DNA of 40,116 nucleotides from Apostichopus parvimensis. Its lineage: Eukaryota > Echinodermata > Holothuroidea > Aspidochirotida > Stichopodidae. The first letter of the stretch is position 1, and each line of letters opens with the position of its first letter. Positions 9,960 to 20,239 of the stretch are shown piece after piece. Position numbers and translations under genes: made by a program. Below the pieces are notes generated by a model. That model had not been told where the DNA came from. It did no database searches and was given only the letters and a program-made list of their open reading frames with translations. The stretch covers positions 1 through 40,116 of the forward strand of contig KN882637.1 in NCBI GenBank assembly GCA_000934455.1, read 5' to 3'.

Positions 9960-10260
9960 AACCCTCTGCAACCTATATAAAGATGAAAACAGTCTGCCCA
10001 AGTTCTGTTGAGACTTGATCTATTATATTTTTCTCATTGGGCTGTTTTGAACATCTTTTATCATCAAAACATGTTTATAGCTGTCTGATTTATATTGTAG
10101 CTGTTCTTGTTGTCACTCCAATGTATTCCATGTCTTGTGCTGTGCACAAGACGTGGTTTGCGTATGTTGTATTGTATTAGTTTTATGGGTGTGTTTTTTA
10201 ATAAAGTGTTGTTTACATCCACATATTTGAAGGTTTTCTGTATCTCATGTTTCTTTTTTT
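9960..10260 (+). promoter_or_regulatory. TATA box to AATAAA cassette, copy A
   Basis: A canonical TATA box (CTATATAAAG, about 9975) is followed about 220 nt later by AATAAAGTGTTGTTT (about 10200), a poly(A) signal with a GT-rich downstream element. Between them is no long open frame. The block is well preserved in copy B (28980-29260). Such a compact promoter-plus-poly(A) unit is typical of a solo LTR, but a short non-coding transcript unit is also possible. I found no matching second LTR nearby. Confidence 0.35.
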
Positions 10261-10904
10261 TCTGGCAAAACAATGCTATATTAGGAATTCATATATATAA
10301 TTGACCTATATTTTTGAAGTGACAACCATTTATATCCAAATGCATGGACTGCATCTCTTTTTAGTTATATTGAGAAAGCTTTATTGTTACTCAGTCGACG
10401 TACATACTGCCAAAGTTCCATTGTGGGAAAAGCTGAGGGTTGCATAACACTAACTGTACATTTTCATTAAAGTCCACAGTTCCATATTTCAGTGAGGCTG
10501 GTAAATGTTGCATTTCCCTATTTTCATGTTAGATAACTGCCTTGCATTTAAAATTGTGAATTATTTGTTTTCTTGTGAAAACAATGTCTGAGCAGCTGTC
10601 TGTCATCAGTAGCCTACCTGCTAAATTACTAAGGGCTTCACAGAACTTCAAAAGAGCTGCAGTTATATATTGTTTTCACAGGAAAATGTTTCATTTGGAA
10701 TCCACAGTTTCATCCCAGTGGGCCCAGGAAGTGTGTACTTACCATATTATCATAGTTTGCTTTGTGTAAGATCTGTGTGTCCACGAATTAATAGTTAAGA
10801 TTCAGTATTGAAACTACATATATACAGCTGTTATCAGCATGCTTGCCAGGATTGCATGCCTAGAGCACTAAGAAGACCCTCTCATTTTCGGCAATATCCC
10901 ATTC

Positions 10905-11720
10905 TTCGCCATATGATATATCATGATAGGAAGTATAAATATATTTTTATACTTAGCATGTGTATTCGTCATATTGAGTAGAAGATACCTATTGTTTATT
11001 GTGGAGGTCAAAGGTCATCTGAGGTAACCTGAAAATCTTGTAAACACTATATGTAAAGATAGGAAGCATGGATACTTTTCATACTTAGCATGTGGTTGCG
11101 TCATGTTAAGAAAAAGGAAATGATAGTTTTTAGTTTTTGGATGTCAATGGTTATTTGAGGTCAACAGACGTTAAGCACTGAAAACCTTGTAAACAGGATA
11201 TCTCAAGATACATAAGGATACTTCTCATACTAACATGTGGATGTGTTACAGTATATTGAGTAAATGAACTATGTTGTATTTAGTGGAGGACAAAGGTCAT
11301 CTGAGGTCACCAGGAGGTCAAATATTGAAAACCTTTCAAACACAATATCTCAAGTTAGCATGGATAATTTTTATACTTGGCATGTGGATGCGTTATATTG
11401 AATAGAATAACTCATTTGTTTTCGGTGGAGGTCGAAGGTTATTTGGGTCACCAGCAGTTAAACTCTTAAAACCACTTAAACGTGATATATCATGATAGAA
11501 ATCATAGATACTTTTCATACATGGTATATGGATATGCCATATTGAGTAATGGAATGTTGCTGTTTTTGGTGTAGGTCATTGTGGTCACGAGAGGTCAAAC
11601 TCTGAAACATTTATCTGAAACATGATATCTCAAGGTAGGAAACATAGATACTTCTCAAATTTGGTGTGTGGACGCATCACACCGAGTACAATACCCATAT
11701 TGATTTTGGTGGAGGTGTGA
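10905..11720. repeat. GGTCA minisatellite array upstream of TRIM A
   Basis: About six imperfect units of roughly 140-150 bp. Typical pieces are GGTGGAGGTCAAAGGTCATC, GAGGTCACCAGGAGGTCAAA, CGATATCTCAAGATAGGAA, ATGGATACTTCTCATACTTG and GCATGTGGATGCGT, then ATATTGAGTA. Each unit holds several AGGTCA half-sites. A perfect DR1 element AGGTCAAAGGTCA is at 11005-11017 and a one-mismatch copy at 11287-11299. Related single units lie at 12240-12400, 17820-18200, 19840-19880, 22200-22440, 26880-27110 and 35720-35770. Confidence 0.8.
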
Positions 11721-12376
11721 ATTGCCCCGTGCAGTAGACTGACGTGTATTTATCATGCCATGGTGTAATTGTACACTAAATAGTGGTTCAGGACATTTAC
11801 ATTATGTCTAGTGTAATGAAGTCATCGAATCCTCAATGCATATTGCATTCTCGTTATTCTTTGTATCCTTTTCATGTAACAATTACAAACATAAGTGTTA
11901 ATGCAGATTTCATGAAAAAGTTCGTTCGTCGTGTTATTTATCTGTGGGACCGTAATTATTGTACAATACCCTTAGAACTGTGAACAGACAACAGCCGTTT
12001 ACTTTCAAGGCATAGCCTATGTCCAGTGGATGACTTTTCTCTTCTTTAATGTGATTACATAGTGTCAACAGGAGAGGAAATAATGTTTGTTAGAAAACAA
12101 AGTTTATTACATTTAAGCGAAATTCAGAGTAGTATATAATTCATTTTAGTTCAGCGAAAGGCACAGTATCAAAACCGTCCCATTGCAATTGTAGTTATAC
12201 CTTCTTTGTTATGTGAATGCCTTGAACTGAGTAAAGTAACCGTAGCCTTCTTATGATCGGTGGAGAATTTCAAATGATATCTCAGAGGCTGAAGTATACA
12301 CAGAAGCCGTAAGAGCTACCTTGCCTTTAGCGTGTCAATATTCCATATTGAGTAAAAGATGCGAACAGTTTTGATC

Positions 12377-12389
12377 AGGTCAAAGGTTA
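12377..12389 (+). promoter_or_regulatory. DR1-like nuclear-receptor site near TRIM A
   Basis: AGGTCAAAGGTTA differs by one base from the DR1 consensus bound by RXR, HNF4 and COUP-TF type receptors. It lies about 205 bp upstream of the TRIM A start codon, in a minisatellite-like unit (12240-12400) missing from copy B. Binding is inferred from the motif only. Confidence 0.3.
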
Positions 12390-12593
12390 TGTGAGAATTG
12401 CTGCTCACATTTAATTGAAATTGTTATATTTGTTTGGTTGCCGCTGCGGCATATGTGTCGGTTACTTCAATGATCGATCAGTATGCATACGTACTGTTAA
12501 TCAGTAAATATAATTATCGTCTTTTTTAGTATTTAAACCAGGTCCGAAGATAGATTGTAATATTCTATTTGTTTCTCTTTTTTATATTTCAAG

Positions 12594-14195
12594 ATGGCGG
12601 AGAGTAGCCTCGTGAAAGATCTGCACGATAATTTCCTGCAGTGCGCAATATGTATGGAAGGCTACAAAAGTCCCCGGATGTTACCATGTATCCACAGCTT
12701 TTGTCTCAAGTGCTTAGAAAAGCTCGCGCAAAGTCATCAAAACAAACCGTTCTCTTGTCCGACATGTCGAGCGGCAGTGACTATACCCAAAACTGGTTTT
12801 AAGGATCTACCGAGTAATTTCCTGTTGGTGAGTTTGATGGAGCGTTTTAACTTGGCGGACACAACAGGATCAACATCCTCATCAAAATGTAATTTCTGTA
12901 ACGGTAACCAGAATATCCAACGTTGCATCGACTGTAACATGTATGTTTGTGTCACTTGCAAACAGTTCCATGACAAGATACCAGACTTTCTCGATCATAA
13001 GGTTATCCCGATTGACAAGTTTAGTGACGAAAAATATATGAAGGGTATCCTTGCTTTAGAAGTACCGCAATGCAGTGAACATCAAAAGGAGAAACTACGT
13101 TTCTACTGTACAACCTGTAGTAAACTCGTTTGCCGAGATTGTGCAATCGTCGGTCATCGAGGTCATGAATGTCTGGAACCTAAGGCGAGGGTAAATATTG
13201 CCAAACAAACTTTAGAGCTTGCTATTGAAAACAGCGGAAATGCGGTTATATCGGTTCAACAAATGAGTGCAAATGTCAATGCAGCTACAACAAGTATCGA
13301 GCAGCAAATTGCCGAAAGTGAACGAAAAATCGATCAGCAATATGCTCAAGTTATTGAAAGGTTGAATGCTGACAGGAATAAATTGAAACAAGAACTTGAG
13401 AAGATAAAAACACAACAGTGCACTCCGTTACAGGAGATAAAAGATGAAGTCACAAACTGGACGGAGGCGATGGAGAACACTCAGGTAGTGGCGAAGAAGA
13501 TCATGGCAGCACAAAACCAATGGGATATAATTGGGATGGAGAAGGATATTACAGACGCCTTTAAAAAGCTCCATGACGATGAGATTGCTTTAAACAATAG
13601 GGTTCAAGAAGTGGCAAGTAAAACAATAATAACGTTTTCTACTTCTGTGATAAGTGTATCTACTTCGGCATCACAGACAGCAACTCCAGTAAGAGGGAAT
13701 CTACCGGGTAACGTTAAACAACCTCCTCATCCGTCACCTCATTTGTACCATACAGACAAATATTACGCAGGTGTGAACAGTTTGGGGCCGGGAATTCCTC
13801 TTTCTGCGATGAGTGTATCTACTTCGGCATCACAGACAGCAACTCCAATTAGACTGAATGTACCGGGTAACGTTAATCAACCTACTCAACAGAAACCTCA
13901 TTTGCACTATGCAGGCAGCACTAACGCAAGTCTTAACAGATTGGGGCCGGTAATTCCTCTTTCTACGATGAGTGTATCTACTTCGGCATCACAGACAACA
14001 ACTCCAGTAAGACGGAATGTACCGGGTAACGTTAATCAACCTCCTCATCAGAAGCCTCAATTGCACTATACACGCAGCTCTAACGCATCTGCGGTGATTA
14101 TATCTACTTTCGCATCAGAGATGTCAACTCCAGAAAATGAGAATCTACTGGGTACCGTTAAGACAAGTCATTTTGCCAAGTCATGTGGCCCATGA
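12594..14195 (+). CDS. TRIM-family protein A (RING, two B-boxes, coiled coil, repeat tail)
   Basis: A 533-residue probable E3 ubiquitin ligase. The start ATG has good context (CAAGATGG) and follows a polypyrimidine tract ending in AG, so the coding exon probably begins here after an intron in the 5' UTR. The RING finger is complete (C17, C20, C32, H34, C37, C40, C55, C58). B-box1 spans about 99-135 and B-box2 about 160-191 (C160, H163, C172, C175, C180, C183, H188, H191). A coiled coil runs about 195-290, then a conserved block WTEAMENTQVVAKKIM at about 295. No NHL, SPRY or FN3 domain follows. Residues 354 to about 503 are 53-residue repeats, and the tail motif NLLGTV is at 517-522. The stop at 14193-14195 results from a frame-breaking duplication. 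It is the paralogue of the gene at 32632. An immune or ubiquitin role is inferred from the family. Confidence 0.9.
   Translation: MAESSLVKDLHDNFLQCAICMEGYKSPRMLPCIHSFCLKCLEKLAQSHQNKPFSCPTCRAAVTIPKTGFKDLPSNFLLVSLMERFNLADTTGSTSSSKCNFCNGNQNIQRCIDCNMYVCVTCKQFHDKIPDFLDHKVIPIDKFSDEKYMKGILALEVPQCSEHQKEKLRFYCTTCSKLVCRDCAIVGHRGHECLEPKARVNIAKQTLELAIENSGNAVISVQQMSANVNAATTSIEQQIAESERKIDQQYAQVIERLNADRNKLKQELEKIKTQQCTPLQEIKDEVTNWTEAMENTQVVAKKIMAAQNQWDIIGMEKDITDAFKKLHDDEIALNNRVQEVASKTIITFSTSVISVSTSASQTATPVRGNLPGNVKQPPHPSPHLYHTDKYYAGVNSLGPGIPLSAMSVSTSASQTATPIRLNVPGNVNQPTQQKPHLHYAGSTNASLNRLGPVIPLSTMSVSTSASQTTTPVRRNVPGNVNQPPHQKPQLHYTRSSNASAVIISTFASEMSTPENENLLGTVKTSHFAKSCGP
13653..14130 (+). repeat. 159-bp in-frame coding minisatellite in TRIM A
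   Basis: Units start at 13653, 13812 and 13971 (spacing exactly 159 bp = 53 codons), each opening SVSTSASQT and containing TPxRxNxPGNV. The third unit diverges after about 44 residues into a shortened fourth (STFASEMSTPENENLLGTV). Paralogue B has only one remnant (SASQIATPVRES), so the expansion is specific to gene A or was lost in B. The tract is rich in Ser, Thr, Pro, Asn and His and is probably disordered. Confidence 0.9.
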
Positions 14196-14409
14196 AATGA
14201 GTGTATCTACTTCCGCATCAGAGATGTCAACTCCAGAAAATGAGAATCTACTGCGTACCGTTAAGACGAGTCATGTGGCCCATGTTGCCAAATATCGGGA
14301 GGTAATACCATATGCCAATCTGTGTGAATTAAACTATCAACAAATGCCCGACTCGGAAGAGGAATCTTCTGATGAAAATAAGCCGGAGGAACCATACGAT
14401 GATAAATAA
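14196..14409 (+). pseudogene. Out-of-frame former C-terminus of TRIM A
   Basis: Just after the TRIM A stop, a second copy of the STPENENLL block occurs, displaced by 103 bp from the first (not a multiple of three) and so in another frame. That frame stays open to 14407-14409 and ends in a strongly acidic tail (SEEESSDENKPEEPYDD). Most simply, this was the original C-terminus, cut off when the block was duplicated. A programmed frameshift or a sequencing error are alternatives. Confidence 0.6.
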
Positions 14410-14719
14410 TACTTTACTTTAAGTAAGCGTTCTATAAATGACCAATGACGACTATTTAAATCTCTTCCTCTTCTTCTCCACCGAGATTTTTTCTGAAAGG
14501 TTTGCCTTTTGTTTTCTTATTCGTCTTTTTTTTTCCTTCATGAAACTAGAAAATCTTGTAAGCATTATGAGTTATGTTATTTTGTAAATGCTTGTCCTTG
14601 GTCAAATCAGTCATTATTTTTGTTCGTGAACATTTTATATAGACTAGCATACTGTATTTGCATATAGACAGGATAAACATGTTAAATTAAGGACTAAATT
14701 ACATTCACATGTTTTACTG

Positions 14720-14990
14720 GTGATCAAACCCCTTCATTTGGGGTTGGGGAAGTGGGGATTTGGGGGAGGGGGAGGTGCGGAGGAGGAGGAGGAAGAATAG
14801 TATGGACGACGCAGTTTTACGGATTCACTTTCATGTTATATGACATTTGTTCATGGACTTATTATTAATACATGGAATTACTTTAAAGTAGATCTAACGC
14901 CAAACGACATCGGGCATAGTTTTATCTCTTGGCAAGATTTCGTTGCGGTGTGAGGGGAGGGGGCAGGGGGTGGTGTTGAAGTGAGCGGGA
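14720..14990 (+). other. Non-coding 3' region with G-rich tracts
   Basis: There is no gene between 14410 and 15000. Two purine/G tracts occur, at about 14741-14795 (several runs of 3-5 G) and 14951-14975 (GGGGAGGGGGCAGGGGGTGG), enough G-runs to form G-quadruplexes. Copy B aligns here (34950-35160) with fewer and shifted G-runs. Confidence 0.5.
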
Positions 14991-15002
14991 CTTACATTTC
15001 TG

Positions 15003-15857
15003 TATAGACTGCAAATTTCACATTTGTTTCCCCTGCAAGAAGACCCATGACAAAATACCAGGTGTTGGTGAGCATGCAGTCATTCCTGTTGAAAAGCTCT
15101 CAGACGAGAAATATATGAAGGAGATCTTTGCTTCACAGACACCAAGATGTGATAAACACCAGAAGCAGAAGTTACGGTTTTACTGCCTTCCATGCTGCAT
15201 GCTGGTATGTCGTGATTGCATGCTGCTGGCACATCATGGACACAACTGTGTCGAGGCTGCAAGCAGAGTCAGTAGTGTGAAAGAAGATCTTCAAAATCTC
15301 TTGGCAGCAAGTGAGACTGAAGCTGCTTCAGCTCATAAAATGAATCGCACTTTTGGCATGCATTCTCAGTCAGAAGAAAAAATATTAAGAAAGTTGAAAA
15401 AGATATTGATGATCATTATAACAAGGTTCTGCGAAAGCTAAAATATGATAGAGATGAGCTAGTGCTGGAGGTACGACATTCACCATTGAAAATGAAGACC
15501 GTTTGTGAGGAAGTTCAGAATTGGTTGGCTGCAATGACAAACACCAAAGAAGTTACAAAGAAAATTCTGGAGGGAAATAACCAGTGGGAAATCTTAGGGA
15601 TGGAGAAAGATCTTTCAGATGCTTTCAAAAGATTATCCGAAAGTCAGAAAGGCTTAACGAGAAAGGCTAGAAGCCAGCAGAGTTCAACAACTTTGTTATT
15701 ATTTACTCCACAGTTCAATGTAGATCCTTTAAATAAAGTTAAATTTACCGTTAGACCGAATTCAACTAGAAACTTATTAGGAAAAGTGTCCAAATTATCA
15801 CCTTTTGGTGAAATGATCATTTCACCAATGATCATTTCACCATTGACCCCGATGTAG
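15003..15857 (+). pseudogene. TRIM-family pseudogene D (no RING)
   Basis: Starts abruptly at a B-box1 (FCIDCKFHICFPCKKTHDK), at about the right end of the segmental duplication. B-box2 follows (CDKHQKQKLRFYCLPCCMLV, then CRDCMLLAHHGH) with all eight zinc ligands. The frame breaks in the coiled coil near 15370-15400 and an ORF ends at 15441. The other frame continues (DDHYNKVLRKLKYDRDEL) into the family block after the coil (NWLAAMTNTKEVTKKIL, then NQWEILGMEKDL) and the tail motif NLLGKV at 15771-15788. It ends TAG/ATG-rich after two tandem 15-bp repeats (15813-15842). The RING exon is absent, so this is a 5'-truncated relic, although an upstream RING exon joined by splicing cannot be strictly excluded. 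Confidence 0.75.
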
Positions 15858-16900
15858 ATGAGTTTGTCCCGAAGCCAAAGGTATTAAAGGGATTTAGTTT
15901 TGGAGATGGATCCTTTGTGAGTAATTGAAATCATGTTGATTTAAAAAAATCACTGACTTAGATCACTTTTTTTTCATGTTTTTAACTTTTATTCAATATT
16001 TTGTTGTGAGTTTACTACTGTAAGAAACTATGATCAGTCTGTTTCTGTAGTTTAATATTTATAGCATATAAGCAGATGTAACTTGTCACATTAATTAGTG
16101 TGCAGAATCAGTTAGTCACCTTATTCTTGTAAATTAAAGGTTCCAAGGGTGTTTCCAACTAAAGTAGTAAAATAAAAACAAAGCTTAAAATGTGTTTGTC
16201 CTTAATTTTTTTTAAATACTGTAAGACCCAGAAGTGTGTGGATCTACCCCAGAGAATAAGGCATATATAAAACCATTGTCAACGTTACCACTTCAGTAAA
16301 CCTTTACAATGAAATGCAAACTTGAAGGTGTATTTGTAAAATCAATTCACTTTAAGGGTCCTTCTCCATGTTCAAGACTTGAAATAAGAACACAAGCTTA
16401 GCAGCTTTATGAGTTCCAAGGCCGTTTCTGAGCTTAGAGTGGACCATACCATACGATGGTTCAATTTTCTGTGGAATAGCCTGTACCTATATGTACACTT
16501 TATGAGATACATTCAGGTGTGCACATGTGTATCAGTGAGGTCAATATCTTTTATGTATGGAGAGCAGGATTTAAATTAAAGAAAACAGGAAGTCAAGCAG
16601 TCATCCTATTGTTATGTAAATAGTTGATTATGTTTTGTAACAAGATAGTGAAAATAGCTACTTAACAAGAACAACAAGTGGGTTGGCTACATATAATTAA
16701 ACAAAAGTGTAATAAAAAATATGGAACATCATAAGATTTTGTCTTTCTGTAAATTGCATAATGCATCCTGTAGGCTCGTACTATTAATGGTAGTAATTTA
16801 GATACTCATAACTGCCTCGAAATGTAAGTTACCTTGACATTTGCATGCATACTTCGTTTTAAATTTTAAAAAATTAAAAAAAATCCCAACCTTAGTTCAC
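15858..16900. other. Non-coding region after pseudogene D
   Basis: AT-rich sequence without a credible reading frame. A poly(A) signal AATAAA at 16171-16176 lies about 315 bp after pseudogene D and may be its old 3' end. Confidence 0.5.
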
Positions 16901-16904
16901 ATTA

Positions 16905-17130
16905 GACACTTGTTTGTATGTATGTATGTATTTTAGATCCTCCTGCAAGCAGGAACTCACGAATAAGCCTCATTGGCTTATCAAAGTCGCAAGCTGACCG
17001 AAGTCAGTCTATGAGAGTCATATTTATCGTCCATGATAATGAATTGTCAATTGTCAACAACTCTGTAACTGGACGAGATACATTAATCTTGGAGTGACTC
17101 AAACTGGGGACCTGATGATTGAAAGGCTTG
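16905..17130 (+). repeat. Candidate SINE-like interspersed repeat
   Basis: A (TATG)n-like microsatellite at 16914-16930 leads into a more GC-balanced block (GATCCTCCTGCAAGCAGGAA ... GACCGAAGTCAGTC ... ACTGGACGAGATACATTAATC). It stands out from its AT-rich surroundings and has local inverted pairs (CCTGCAAGCAGG; GACTGAC-type). I think I have seen similar blocks repeated in echinoderm sequences, but no second copy exists in this window to prove it. Confidence 0.3.
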
Positions 17131-17815
17131 AAGATAGCATCTGCTTTTATCACCTCTTGTAATGGTATAAATTAGCACCAGGAGATACATTCAATGTATT
17201 TAGATTATTTTGAGAACCTGTTGATATTGCACATGGTTTACAGCTTCTAGCATTATATGTGTGAATGGCTGCAACCATATTAAGAGAGGTCTACACAGAA
17301 TTCATTCCTTGCTGAAGGAATACACTGAGTTTACGTGTGATGGTGATTGTACATGTTTGTGTGTGTATGTTACGCCCCTGGATTACAATAACTCACAAAA
17401 GTACATAATGGGCTTCATGATTTGGTATGCAGATTTCTCTGTTTAGTACAAGATTCTCATTTTTCATAAAAAGCAGCGTTCAAAACCTGAAACATTTGTT
17501 CACCTTACCCCAACTAGGATGAACTTTGAACTTACAGTAATACGTGCACATGTTTACCTTAAAAATGGAGTAAAAGAAATTACAGATAATCAGTTAGGTC
17601 AAAGGCCAATTTATGTCAAAGGAGTTCAGAGTCTAAGACTTTGCAAACACAATTATTCAAAACTGAACATCATATTTAATATGTGGAAACAACTTAGTAA
17701 TTGCCACAACCTTGTTTTTATAGGAATCAAAAGTCATCTCTGGTTCATCACCAATGATATGGTAACTCCACTAAGAAAACCATAGATAAGCTGCTTAGAC
17801 GTACATGTGCAATGA
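17131..17815. other. Non-coding region
   Basis: Two short open frames (17261-17446, 17519-17785) have unremarkable composition, no domain and no splice or promoter context. I see no gene here. Confidence 0.4.
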
Positions 17816-18210
17816 TCTGTAGCTTTGCTTTAGTACAAGTTCAAAGGTCAAGTTAGTTGTTGTTAACACCAAGGGTTATTTAGAGTCACCATATGTCACA
17901 GCCTGATCATCCTTATAATGGAATAGCTCCATATGTACATAGCTTGGATATACTTCAACTTCATATATACCAGAAGCCTATCACGTGTTGTAGGGGTCAG
18001 GGGTCATTGAGATCACCAGAGGTCAAAGTATAATGATCTCTAAGTATATTTGTTACTCCAAATTTATAGCTTGGATGAACTTTATACTTAATATTTGGAT
18101 CCTATTAACAAAGTTAAATTATTTCAGGGAATGCCAAGGTCATTGGAACTTGAAGGTCATCAGAGGTCAAAGTAAAATATTTTGCAAGTAAACAGTAGAG
18201 AATGCAATCA
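17816..18210. repeat. Diverged GGTCA minisatellite units
   Basis: Three decayed units of the family at 10905-11720. They are recognisable by TTCAAAGGTCA (17840), GTCATTGAGATCACCAGAGG followed by TCAAAG (18000-18030) and GAAGGTCATCAGAGGTCAAA (18150-18170), with spacers resembling the ATGGATACT parts. They are older than the arrays beside TRIM A and B. Confidence 0.6.
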
Positions 18211-20239
18211 TTTGGCTGACCATGTAAGTATTAGCTAATTATGGTATATTCTTGAAATCTTGGCTGCAATGTTATATTTAATAATCTCATGTGAATGTTA
18301 TGAAGTTCTGAAGGGAACCTCTTATTAGTAGCAGAATTTCTAAAACTGATGCTACATGTTGTTAAACATGAGGGGTTTTGGGATGTATCAGAATCAGTGC
18401 CAAAAAGCAGCAGATTAAGTATACCAACTGAATGCTTTTTCACCTGAAATAATTGTATGGATTTAACCTTTAGTTATAAAAAATAGTTACTTTCTTCCAG
18501 TAACTGGATTTTTAAAATGTATATATATCAAAACACATATGGAGGGTTTATCGCTACAGTTTGGCTATTTCAGAACAGTGGTCATCTGGAGGCATGGATA
18601 TTAGAACATGTGCCTCTGTGTACATATCACAAATTTAATTTTTATTACCGTAGTGTAGTTTTTAATATTAGTTTTTATATCTAAACTTATACTAGAGCCT
18701 TTTCTTTTATGTAGTTGCTTGACTATGTTTTAATAAAGTCTATACAAAGGCGCCGGCAGCATGTGTTTAGGACACTACATTACATGCGGAACATGTGCTC
18801 ATTTGGCTCTCTGCAGTTCATTGTGGATATAAATAGGATAAACAAATAACCCTGTTCACCACGATTGTGATTCATTGCCAAACACAAAAAAATCTCTAGG
18901 TGGTGTTCATACAAGCGTTGCAAGCGGTGGCATGGGACAAAAGACATTCCTGTCACTAGTTGTCAATAATAGTCATCGGTTCTCCAGCAAAATGTTTAGA
19001 ATAACAGGAAAGGTCATCGTTTAGCTATAATACAATAAGAAACTGGCATGTCTGTGTGATCGCATGCATGGGTGTGTATGTATGTAGCGAATTGGTTAAT
19101 CATTCTGTCGTTAGCGGGTACAATAGCTGGACCCGGTTTATTAAGTTCACAAAAGGGACAGTCACATACTAACATTAAACGAATAGATCAGACTGAGGGA
19201 AGCCTAATATGATTATTACGATGTATTGATAATGTCTTATGTGCTCGCTTTCCACAGCACCAAAGGTGCAAGTAGGAACCAACGTTTCAAAATCACTTAG
19301 GCATAAAACTAAGAATTGAGTTCCAAAACTAACTAGAACGCCTTTAACTTTACGTCGGGCTGTCCATGCAAGTGACCTACCAGGCAATATTAGGAAAGAC
19401 TACATAACTTGCGAAGCAAAATCAAAAGCAACCCAGGAAATATCCAACAGTTTTTGTAACAGACAATGTAGGCGACAGTCAGATAACCCCATAGGAATGA
19501 CAATTAACTTACATATCAGTTAACAACCTAACGTTAGCCTTACTTATAAGGCACGAGTAACCCAGTAATCAACCTAAACTAGTTAACCAAACCTGCACAA
19601 ACTGAAATAGCGTAAACTTCTAACAACAAGTCTACACATGTGGCTCAACGATAACTGATTAATATAGCTATGCATAATGTACATAAATTAAACTCACTAC
19701 AACTAGATAACGAAACTCACCGGAACTTAGTATCATATTACAAGAGCAAAGACATACACTAAAGTCGTGAATACTTCGACCTTCATATACTGCTGTGTTA
19801 TGGTTTTTATTGTGTTCAAGAGCTGTATTGAAATTTTGGAGTTGAAAGGTAATTGGAGGTCAACGGAGGTCAAATAAGAGCCGACATTCCATAAAGCAAC
19901 CTTGGATCACCTCTGGTATTATTTCATCTATCAAACCGAAAAATAAACTCTATACATTTGTATTAAAACACCCTTCGGATTGCAAAAAAATCCAAGTATA
20001 GTAATTATAGGAATAAACTTAATCATATCATTTGCATTGCTAAGAAAAATTACTATACAGATATTTTCAACAAATATAAGTTTGACACGAAGAGAACTTG
20101 ATCCGAAATCAACAATCTGCCTAACAAAAATAAGTAAAAACCTATCTATCCCGATTGCTTTATGAATTGTGGTGTGAAAATTACAGACCCCTATGCTATA
20201 CGATATGGACTTAATATATGTGAGCCTCTTTCTAGCTAA
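18211..20239. other. Non-coding region, one GGTCA unit
   Basis: About 2 kb without a convincing gene. A single GGTCA-type unit (GTAATTGGAGGTCAACGGAG) lies at 19848-19880. Minus-strand frames at 18231-18443, 19175-19387 and 19931-20395 show no family features, and the last is antisense to the LINE. Confidence 0.4.

Larger units (their letters stand above)
7040..15000. repeat. Segmental duplication, copy A
   Basis: Collinear matches to copy B (about 25550-35165), all in the same orientation: 7040-7435 to 25556-25920; 9286-9600 to 25920-26230; 9745-9850 to 27300-27410; 9935-11050 to 28945-30345; 11185-11990 to 31270-32075; 12060-14195 (TRIM gene) to 32120-33957; and 14425-15000 to 34432-35165. 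Both edges are approximate. Copy A has a gypsy insertion (7436-9285) that B lacks. B carries four larger stretches that A lacks. Confidence 0.85.
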
